Source: Macrostomum hystrix (taxonomy: Eukaryota > Platyhelminthes > Macrostomidae). From it: a stretch of DNA of 64,000 nucleotides. A program made the position numbers and the translations under genes. Shown here in pieces: positions 55,418 through 64,000 of this stretch (positions are counted from its first letter, which is position 1; each line of letters begins with the position of its first letter). The stretch spans positions 3,371,001 through 3,435,000 of the forward strand of contig CATNEN010000001.1 of the NCBI GenBank assembly GCA_950097015.1, in the 5' to 3' direction. Under the pieces are notes generated by a model, which saw nothing but the letters and a program-made list of their open reading frames with translations, searched no databases and had not been told where the DNA came from.

Positions 55418-56290
55418 ACGTAATCTACCCAAGCTACCCAAGCTACCCAAGCTACCTAAGCTAACTAAGCTGCCCAAACTACCCAAGCTACCCAAGCTAC
55501 CGAAGCTACCCAAGCTACCGAAGCTACCCAAGCTACCGAAGCTACCCAAGCTACCGAAGCTACCCAAGCTACCGAAGCTAACTAAGCTGCCCAAGCTACC
55601 CAAGCTACCCAAGCTACCGAAGCTACCCAAGCTACCGAAGCTACCCAAGCTACCGAAGCTACCCAAGCTACCGAAGCTACCCAAGCTACCTAAGCTACCT
55701 AAGCTACCTAAGCTACCTAAGCTACCTAAGCTAACCAAGCTACCGAAGCTACCTAAGCTACCGAAGCTACCCAAGCTACCGAAGCTACCCAAGCTACCGA
55801 AGCTACCCAAGCTACCGAAGCTACCCAAGCTACCGAAGCTACCCAAGCTACCTAAGCTACCTAAGCTACCGAAGCTAACTAAGCTACCGAAGCTAACTAA
55901 GCTGCCCAAACTACCCAAGCTAACCAATCTACCGAAGCTACCCAAGCTACCCAAGCTACCCAAGCTACCGAGGCTACCCAAGCTACCGAAGCTACCCAAG
56001 CTACCGAAGCTACCCAAGCTACCCAAGTTACCTAAGCTACCGAAGCTACCCAAGCTACCCAAGCTACCTAAGCTACCTAAGCTACCCAAGCTACCTAAGC
56101 TACCTAAGCTACCGAAGCTAACTAAGCTACCGAAGCTACCGAAGCTAACTAAGCTACCTAAACTAAGCTACCCAAGTTACCTAAGCTAACTAAGCTACCC
56201 AAGCTACCCAGGCGACTCAAGCTATCCAAGCTACCCAAGCTACCTAAGCTGCCTAGGCTACCCAAGCTACCCTAGCTACCCAAGCTAGAA
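55418..56290. repeat. 9-bp minisatellite
   Basis: About 95 units of aagctaccc with variants aagctaccg, aagctacct and aagctaact. Variants alternate so that an 18-bp period is common. The minus-strand frame encoding GSLGSFGSL is a by-product. Confidence 0.95.
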
Positions 56291-56296
56291 GGAAAT

Positions 56297-56400
56297 TGTA
56301 CCCTTGCGGTTAGAGCGTCGGACTCACGAGTTGAAGGATCGGTGGTTCAATTCCCGACTCCACTGGAACAATTTATGTCCTTTAAAAAGGCACTTAACTC
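56297..56400 (+). mobile_element. tRNA-derived SINE, second type
   Basis: Head cggttagagcgtcggactca resembles an A-box region and ggtggttcaattcccgactc a tRNA B box; the following text (aacaatttatgtccttt) resembles the element at 23475. It cannot be excluded that this is a tRNA pseudogene; the acceptor stem does not pair. Confidence 0.55.
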
Positions 56401-57495
56401 TGTACTGTTATTAATTGGGTACCAGCATCAGTAATATCTGTCCTATTAGAGGCAGATAAACGTATGGTTCCCGTATCATTTCTCGCAGGTAAGAGACAGG
56501 ATTTTTCTACTAGCCGGACACACCCTAGTCCACGCATCAGATTCCCATTTCTTAAACCTATAAGCGTCTGATTTTTTGGGAAGAAAATAGCTGAAGGATT
56601 CTGCGCGGCACCTCGCAACCAAGGGAAGAAAATGAAAAAAGGGGAAGACGAGATCGAGGACAGAGGAAAGCGGGAAGCTTACAGTGCAGACACCAATCTG
56701 ACTTAAACTCCCTTCCCTACCCCAGATCCCAATGGCTGGTCTAAAACTGGAAATGCCCAACACACCCACACCACAAAGCAGGAAGGCGAGGAACCCTCAT
56801 AGCCTATGATCACCGCTGTGCAATACCAATGAGCCTTTAGGCTATTTAACCCCCCCTCAACCCAGCAACCTCAATCTGACGACCTCCTCTTCCTCCATTT
56901 GTCCTGCTTGTTCTTCAACCAATCGTTTTTCGTCTCTACCCGAACCTTTCAGTCCACAATAGTTCAAAATAACAAAGTCTTCACTTTCGTGCCTTCCAAC
57001 TATTCAACTATTTTAGTTGCCGTGCAAGGTATTCACGGAGCTGCAGTTCCTCTCCCACTCGCCCCTGTCTCCCCTCTTCTTGGTGCATTTTTTCTTTCTG
57101 TATTCTGTCGCCCTGGCAACCTAGCAGAAGCGGTTCCTAATAACAATAGTGCAACTCAGCTTAGATGCAGACCTAGATTTTTTAATTAATCTGATTTTTC
57201 ATGCGAGCAAATCAAATTTTGCCCAATTTGAAGCTATACAAACCGTGTGTATAGGAAAACAGGTGTGTAAAGCCAGTTTATGAAAAGTGCGTTTAAAAGC
57301 AGAACTTCAACTAATTGTTAAGGGACAATATTGCACTCAAACAATCGTTCTCTAGGTAAGTTATTTTGTTGCCTAAATCTAGTCTCAATTTTTTTAACGC
57401 ATTTTAACCTACAGCTTTCATAGATTATGCTACATTGTTATGCTCGCTTTTATTCCACATTTATTGTTCCATTTAGCTCGTATGATCCAGCTTCC
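56401..57495. other. Spacer, no gene recognised
   Basis: Mixed composition, with a few short frames but no family resemblance. The left part may be the body of the SINE. Confidence 0.3.
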
Positions 57496-57496
57496 A

Positions 57497-57905
57497 TATT
57501 ATAACATCTAGCTTCCATGCTCTATCATCCAGCTTCCATGCTCTATCTTCTAGCTTCCATGCTCTATCTTCTAGCTTCCATGCTCTATCTTCTAGCTTCC
57601 ATGCTCTATCTTCTAGCTTCCATGCTCTATCATATTGCTTCCATGCTCTATCATCCAGCTTCCATGCTCTATCATCCAGCTTCCATGCTCTATCATCCAG
57701 CTTCCATGCTCTATCATCCAGCTTCCATGCTCTATCATCTTGCTTTCATGCTCTATCATCTAGCTTCCATGCTCTATCATCCAGCTTTCGTGCCTAATTT
57801 TTCAGCTTCCATGTTTTATCATCCAACTTTCATGCTTAATCTTCCAGCTTCAATTCTCTATCGTCGAGCTTCCATGCTCTATCATCCAGCTTCCATGTTT
57901 CCAGC
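57497..57905. repeat. 21-bp minisatellite
   Basis: About nineteen units of ccatgctctatcttctagct and close variants (catccagctt), the right end more diverged. Confidence 0.94.
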
Positions 57906-58667
57906 TTCTAACTTGCGTCTTCTGGCTTGTCTATATTGCAGTTTCAAAGTTTTCCGTTTTGTCAGACAGAATGTTATTCCTTACAATAGAAGTCTATGTT
58001 CTCAAGAATCTTACAATTTAAAATAATATACAGTCTGCCCTTTCCTTCTTTCCTCCTTGGTTAGATAGGGTTAGACCATAGAGCAAAGACAAATAGTACA
58101 CTCTAAGGATTTTAGTGCAGCAATAAAAGTACGTATGTACTTTAGCAGTGCTCATAGCCAGTCTTTAGTTTGCTAATACAGTATGTGAATTCAACGGTGT
58201 TTCCCGCTTGCCGAATGAAGTCAAGAGGGTTCTGCTTGCTTTGCTCAGCCCAGTGTGCGAGGGTTATGATTTAAACAAACTGAATAGATTTGAATTTTGT
58301 TTAGTTCAGTGTTAACATTCAAATTCAATTATTTGTTAAAATTCAAATAGTTTATCTTCGTAAATTTACCCTGATTACTTTCCAAACTGCTTCTGTGACA
58401 TTGTCGTGCGGCATTGTGTCTTAGGCATCTTAGCATGTTAGAAAATCCGTTAAACACAAAACTAAGCTGTTAGAAATTCCGTTAGACACATAATTTAACT
58501 GTTTAGCTGCACTGAAATATCTTTGTTGCTTTGAAAAAGTAAATTGTCATCAGAATACTGCAATTAGGCAGTGATATTTCCAGATTGCCATATTTGCATA
58601 GCCAATTTTAATAGAACATTTATCGTCTTCTAACAGAATTTCTAAACTTACATTTTTAAGAGCCACG
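57906..58667. other. Upstream region of the carbonic anhydrase gene
   Basis: AT-rich spacer. It should contain the promoter; no motif is assigned. Confidence 0.35.
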
Positions 58668-59877
58668 ATGCAGTGGGGCTACAGTAATGAAAACGGTGAG
58701 TCACGTAATTGTCTATGGCGTTTTTATAATTAAGCAGTTTTACCTATAGCCAATCAAGCGATTGTTAGAGCTTAGAGCTTCGCTCTTTTCATCGACATAT
58801 ACTTCATTATAAGGCTTCAGCAACGTATTATGGTATAAACGATCACTCAGCGATAATGGCATGTCTATGGCACAAACTGCGCCAATCCGCCATGAGCCAG
58901 AAGCTGACAAAATTTGGACGCTTATATTTGTTTCTTTTAATTATCATTTAAAGTATTTTACCAACCGGTAAAAGCATTATAAGGCTTCAGGCCATAGACA
59001 AATCAACTCCCCCTATAACGCCGTTGCTTGTCGACCGACAGCCGCCAGATAGCGTTTTGCAGAGTCGGGAATTGAACCCCTAACCTCCAAGTCGTACAAT
59101 GTTCGCAGGTGCAATCGAATATAAAAGTCGCAGTGCCTAGTACATTGTAGCTAATTAAGTTGAGTGCTGAATTTCTGACTGCTCAACTGTCACCTAAGTT
59201 CCATTTTTAAAACCCTTCAACTTGCCTCACGTAGTAGTGAAAGTTTAAAGCAAGTTTAACTCAGTCAAAGTTCACCCCTCGCTGCCCTCTACACGCTGAA
59301 AAGTGCAATGTGAATGCAGATAGACCCTTCGCATTCTCAGATTCTTCCTTCTCTACCCACTCTCTCTCGCTTCTCTCTTCCTCTCAAACAGGAATTGCTG
59401 CACAGCTTTTCATTCTGTGGGATTTTATTCCCATGGCGGTTGGGGGAATTTGTTGGGAAAACAGAATGTGCTTCGGATACTGCACGGCCCATTTTTTGAG
59501 TTTAGAAAGAAAATTCAATGCTACCAATTTGAGTGTGCTGTGCTCATGTCTCTTCTCTGGTACCAGGGGTAACTTTAACTTTTGAATATCTCGGAAACGC
59601 ATAAGCATACACATTATTCTAATTTGGTTAAATACTAAATTTACTACTTCAAGTTTTACACAACATATCGGCCCCGACTCATCCGCTGGCAGGCCCGCAC
59701 ACGTGGAGTCGCGAGTATCCGGACGCAGCCGGAGCAGCTCAGTCGCCAATCAACATCGAGACAAATCGAGCAGTGTTCTCACCTGACCTCAAGCCGCTAA
59801 ATCTTCATCAACCGCCATTGTCGCATTGTTCATTGATCAATACTGGAGTTAGCTTTCAAGTCGCTGTGGACTATGAG
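58668..59877 (+). CDS. Alpha-carbonic anhydrase, first two exons (3' part beyond window)
   Basis: Zinc enzyme that hydrates CO2 to bicarbonate. Exon 1 (58668-58695) encodes MQWGYSNENG and exon 2 (59693-59877) continues PHTWSREYPDAAGAAQSPIN, NRAVFSPDLKPLNLH and LINTGVSFQVAVDYE, joined at a phase-1 intron. WGY, NGP, W, P and QSPI are the conserved N-terminal residues of alpha-class enzymes. There is no signal peptide, which favours a cytosolic form or a carbonic anhydrase-related protein. The zinc-binding His residues would be in exon 3; no such exon was found before the window end, so intron 2 exceeds 4.1 kb and activity cannot be judged. An acceptor-like acatttttaag lies 7 bases before the ATG. 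Confidence 0.88.
58990..59130 (-). mobile_element. tRNA-derived SINE fragment in carbonic anhydrase intron 1
   Basis: The minus strand contains ggggttcaattcccgactc, a B box identical over much of its length to that of the element at 56297. The rest is degraded. Confidence 0.5.
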
Positions 59878-59964
59878 GTGGCTCGTAAGCCTTAATGTCA
59901 CTGTCTTCATGAAATGAAAGGAAGCCATTTATGTAACAAATTTTATTAGAAAAAAACTAAATCG

Positions 59965-60183
59965 CAAGATAGATAGATAGATAGGTAGATAGATAGATAG
60001 GTAGATAGATAGATAGATAGGTAGGTAGATAGATAGAAAGGTAGATTGATAGATAGATTGGTAGATTGATAGATATAAAGGTAGATTGATAGATAGATAG
60101 GTAGATTGATAGATAGATAGATAGATAGATAGATAGGTAGATTGATAGATAGATAGGTAGATTGATAGATATAAAGGTAGATT

Positions 60184-60220
<37 letters not shown>

Positions 60221-60310
60221 GTAGATAGATAGATAGATAGATAGGTAGGTAGATAGATAGATAGGTAGATTGATAGATAGATAGGTAGATTGACAGATAG
60301 GTAGATAGAT
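59965..60310. repeat. GATA-type tetranucleotide microsatellite
   Basis: Plus-strand gata/gatt/ggta tetramers (tagatagatagataggtag), about 85 units with regular ggta and attg interruptions. In intron 2 of the carbonic anhydrase gene. Confidence 0.96.
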
Positions 60311-60315
60311 TCCAA

Positions 60316-60890
60316 GCATGTGACACAGTCATACTATCGTGAATCTCGTTAAAGTTTGCACTTCTCATCCTGAAGACTTACAATAAGAAGATAGCCTGAA
60401 GTTTAGAATATTCTCAGTGTTGATTGCGTGCAGCATTGCTCAGTTGAACATGCTCAGGCCCCGCTACTGTTTGAAATCAAAGTACTGGGCGGGAAGAACT
60501 CTGGTGTGCTTTTGAGGCTGTTTTCTTTACCCCCAGAAAAAAATGAGAAAAAATATTGGACGAAGAAAGGCGCCTTGAAGGTGCGTGGGATGAAAAATTA
60601 CTGTGTGTCAGCATACATGGGCTGTAGGGTATAGTGAGTGCGAAAGGAGATGCTCCGTTACTGCCCAGCAACGCTCCGCACAGACAAGATGATAGCATCG
60701 ATTTCAGTGTGGCTGCTGCGAGAATGCGACAAGAAAGTGGCAGCAGAATGTTGGCTCAGAGTGGAAAACCATCGAGAAATTACACGGCACGCTCCTATTT
60801 CAGCAGCAAATCCATGCTCTGTTATTAAAGGGTCGCAATGAGACCCTTTGATCCTATTTCTAGTAGACCCTGACACGAGTATTGTAGATC
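60316..60890. other. Intron sequence with short open frames
   Basis: Several frames of 60-70 codons overlap here on both strands, none resembling carbonic anhydrase exon 3 or another family. Probably intronic. Confidence 0.3.
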
Positions 60891-60892
60891 CC

Positions 60893-61990
60893 GCACTCTA
60901 TACTGCTACTCCAGTAGATCCTATATACTGCTACTCCAGTAGATCCTATATACTGCTACTCCAGTAGATCCTATATACTGCTACTCCAGTAGATCCTATA
61001 TACTGCTACTCCAGTAGATCCTATATACTGCTACTCCAGTAGATCCTATATACTGCTACTCCAGTAGATCCTATATACTGCTACTCCAGTAGATCCTATA
61101 TACTGCTACTCCAGTAGATCCTATATACTGCTACTCCAGTAGATCCTATATACTGCTACTCCAGTAGATCCTATATACTGCTACTCCAGTAGATCCTATA
61201 TACTGCTACTCCAGTAGATCCTATATACTGCTACTCCAGTAGATCCTATATACTGCTACTCCAGTAGATCCTATATACTGTTATTCCAGTAGATCCTATA
61301 TACTGCTATTCCAGTAGATCCTATATACTGCTATTCCAGTAGATCCTATATACTGTTATTCCAGTAGATCCTATATACTGCTATTCCAGTAGATCCTATA
61401 TACTGCTATTCCAGTAGATCCTATATACTGCTATTCCAGTAGATCCTATACTGCTATTCCAGTAGATCCTATATACTGCTATTCCAGTAGATCCTATATA
61501 CTGCTATTCCAGTAGATCCTATACTGCTATTCCAGTAGATCCTATATACTGCTATTCCAGTAGATCCTATATACTGCTATTCCAGTAGATCCTATACTGC
61601 TATTCCAGTAGATCCTATATACTGCTATTCCAGTAGATCCTATATACTGCTATTCCAGTAGATCCTATATACTGCTATTCCAGTAGATCCTATACTGCTA
61701 TTCCAGTAGATCCTATTTACTGCTATTCCAGTAGATCCTATATACTGCTATTCCAGTAGATCCTATATACTGCTATTCCAGTAGATCCTATACTGCTATT
61801 CCAGTAGATCCTATATACTGCTATTCCAGTAGATCCTATATACTGCTATTCCAGTAGATCCTATACTGCTATTCCAGTAGATCCTATTTACTGCTATTCC
61901 AGTAGATCCTATATACTGCTATTCCAGTAGATCCTATACTGCTATTCCAGTAGATCCTATATACTGCTATTCCAGTAGATCCTATATACT
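60893..61990. repeat. 25-bp minisatellite with a variant boundary
   Basis: About 45 units of 25 bp containing ctccagtagatcctatatac. From 60893 to about 61270 the units have ctactcc; after that all have ctattcc. The second half also has 23-bp units lacking one ta, recurring every few units. Confidence 0.97.
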
Positions 61991-62440
61991 GTTTTTCATA
62001 AATCATATTGTTTTCTGGCTATTATCGCCTCCACATTAAATTAGGGATTTAGAATTAGCTATTAACATTGATTATGTGACGAATATCAGTCAGCCATTTT
62101 TATGACTATTGTTTTTATGTATGTCATTATTATTGCTAGATAAATGTTGAGCAGAGATTACTGATGCTAATTTTATGCTTCGTTGGCAAGCTTAATGCAG
62201 TGGAAAATGAAGTGTAGCTCTAACGGCAAGTATAGTTATTGCATTCAGTAGAAGTATTAATTTATTCAGTAAGATAGTGATAGTTCTGCAAGTTGATTAA
62301 GGTCAGCGGAGGCGCCTACAATACACGCGCCAGAGTCAACAAACTTTTAGCTGAGTCTGCGGACTCAAATATTTATTGCGTCTAAATTTCAGTACTCACT
62401 CATGGTTTTACGCAGTACTGTTAGAACTGTATGCTTGATT
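61991..62440. other. AT-rich spacer inside carbonic anhydrase intron 2
   Basis: No gene or exon recognised. Confidence 0.35.
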
Positions 62441-62451
62441 ATGCTTCGTAT

Positions 62452-63597
62452 GAAGGGAGTGGGAGAGATGGGGATAGGTGAGACGGGGATGGGAGAGATG
62501 GGGATGGGTGAGAAGGCGATGGGTCAGATGGTGATAGTTGAGGTGGGGATTGTAGAGATGGGGATGGGTGAGATGGGGATGGGTGAGAAGGGGATGGGTG
62601 AAATGGGGATAGATGAGAAGGGCAAGGGAGAGATAGGGATAGGTGAGAAGGGGATGGGTGAAGTGGGGATAGATGAGAAGGGTAAGGGAGAGATGGGGAT
62701 GGGTGAGATGGGGATGGGTGAGATGGGGATGGGTGAGAAGGCGATGGGTCAGATGGTGATAGTTGAGGTGGGGATTGTAGAGATGGGGATGGGTGAGATA
62801 AGGATAGGTGAGAAGGGGATGGGTGAAATGGGGATAGGTGAGATGGGGATAGGTGAGAAGGGGATGGGTGAAATGGGGATAGATGAGAAGGGCAAGGGAG
62901 AGATAGGGATAGGTGAGAAGGGGATGGGTGAAGTGGGGATAGATGAGAAGGGTAAGGGAGAGATGGGGATGGGTGAGATGGGGATGGGTGAGATGGGGAT
63001 AGGTGAGATGGGGATAGGTGAGAAGGGGATGGGTGAAATGGGGATAGATGAGAAGGGGAAGGGAGAGATGGGGATGGGTGAGATGGGGATAGGTGAGATG
63101 GGGATAGGTGAGATGGGGATGGGTGAAATGGGGATAGATGAGAAGGGGAAGTGAGAGAAGGGGAAGGGAGAGATGGGGATGGGTGAGATGGGGATGGGTG
63201 AGATGGGGATAGGTGAGATGGGGATAGGTGAGAAGGGGATGGGTGAAATGGGGATAGGTGAGAAGGGGATGGGTGAAATGGGGATAGATGAGAAGGGGAA
63301 GGGAGAGATGGGGATGGGTGAGAAGGGGATGGGTGAGATGGGGATAGGTGAGATGGGGATAGGTGAGAAGGGGATGGGTGAAATGGGGATAGGTGAGAAG
63401 GGGAAGGGAGAGATGGGGATGGGTGAGAAGGGGATAGGTGAGATGGGGATTGGTGAGATGGGGATGGGTGAGAAGGGGATGGGTGAGATGGGGATACGTG
63501 AGATGGGGATAGGTGATTAGGGGATGGGTGAAATGGGGATAGATGAGAAGGGGAAGGGAGAGATGGGGATGGATGAGATGGGGATGGATGAGATTGG
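62452..63597. repeat. 15-bp G-rich minisatellite with 225-bp higher-order repeat
   Basis: About 76 units of 15 bp such as gagatggggatgggt and gagaaggggataggt. The marker agaaggcgatgggtcagatg occurs at 62511 and 62736, 225 bp (15 units) apart, and the following units repeat in the same order. Nearly all-purine on the plus strand with closely spaced GGG/GGGG runs. On the carbonic anhydrase sense strand, ataggtgaga occurs again and again and resembles a splice donor. Confidence 0.97.
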
Positions 63598-64000
63598 TAA
63601 GAGGAGTGGAGCTAGAAGTGCTGACACTTCCTCTCTCTCCTTATAATTTTTTATTATGCCGATTTAAGCAAAGGTAAGGATTAGAAAAGCTGTCCTTACG
63701 ATAATAATCATCATGATAATCTGATGCATTATTCCCAAAATTCGATAGGACAGGAAGTGAAGTTGAAATCAATAATTGACTCAGGGTTCATGTCTCATTT
63801 GAGAACACAGTCGTATTCTCAATGCAAAGCATAATCCAGTGACATTGGGATTATCTCGCCTCTATGCTAATCCTCTCATTTTGCCCTTGAATTCAGAAAA
63901 AAGGGGATTAATTAATCCTTGGTTGACAGACGTTTAAAATGAAATCTTATTGAACAGATGGACGGAACAGCGTCAGTCATTTGCACGTATTTTCAAATTT
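63598..64000. other. Window end, no gene recognised
   Basis: Unique sequence, presumably still intron 2 of the carbonic anhydrase gene. No exon was identified. Confidence 0.3.

Noticed and set aside
55409-56089. Silk- or glycine-rich-like GSLGSFGSL protein
   Set aside because: Simple 9-bp array, no signal peptide or unique flanks.
56297-56372. Functional tRNA gene
   Set aside because: B box is good, but the acceptor and anticodon stems do not pair, and related fragments occur elsewhere, so a SINE head is more likely.
60428-60841. Carbonic anhydrase exon 3
   Set aside because: No zinc-ligand motif of the form FHFHWG and no matching splice sites in the short frames.

Overview
This is a eukaryotic (metazoan) window. 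Its genes have short GT-AG introns, and animal families are present (PIG-T, SLC26, MMAB, ACMSD, GET1/WRB, a KIAA0930 homologue, a TRAF7-like protein, CARHSP1, an alpha-carbonic anhydrase). No bacterial operons, tRNA arrays or CRISPR arrays were seen. Several genes have a pyrimidine-AG acceptor a few bases before the ATG, as expected if mRNAs are trans-spliced to a leader. With the minisatellite load, this suggests a free-living flatworm or other small lophotrochozoan; the organism assignment is an inference of low to moderate confidence.

Layout. The minus strand from 1 to 624 is the 5' part of a C2H2 zinc-finger gene. From 1.2 to 5.7 kb there are four minisatellites. A four-exon plus-strand gene (5795-12171) joins ankyrin repeats to a Mab-21/cGAS-like nucleotidyltransferase domain; its first intron holds a dead non-LTR retrotransposon. 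The minus strand then carries PIG-T (five exons, 15507-20019), a secreted protein with an ALK-type glycine-rich domain (22272-24498) and, 127 bp upstream of it, three exons of an unrecognised gene (24626-25033). An SLC26 anion transporter is on the plus strand (26271-29926). Minus-strand genes follow: KIAA0930 homologue (31860 to about 34554), MMAB cobalamin adenosyltransferase (36065-36820), ACMSD (38431-40226), GET1/WRB (44047-44718), a RING/zinc-finger/WD40 TRAF7-like gene (46291-50790) and CARHSP1 (52113-52562). The plus strand carries the first two exons of an alpha-carbonic anhydrase (58668-59877), whose intron 2 runs off the window through about 3 kb of tandem repeats.

Exon boundaries were placed by eye from splice consensus, reading-frame phase and family similarity. 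In the multi-exon genes all internal phases agree, which is the main support for the models. The genes are unrelated in function (GPI anchoring, anion transport, B12 and kynurenine metabolism, tail-anchored protein insertion, RNA binding) and do not form a pathway.

The dominant non-genic feature is more than thirty unrelated minisatellites, roughly 30 percent of the window by hand count, in intergenic DNA and in introns. Some have higher-order periodicity (336 bp, 225 bp), and several intronic units contain donor- or acceptor-like sequence in the sense orientation of the host gene. The most interesting single gene is the ankyrin/cGAS-like fusion, which also has a tandem duplication of its nucleotidyltransferase signature.
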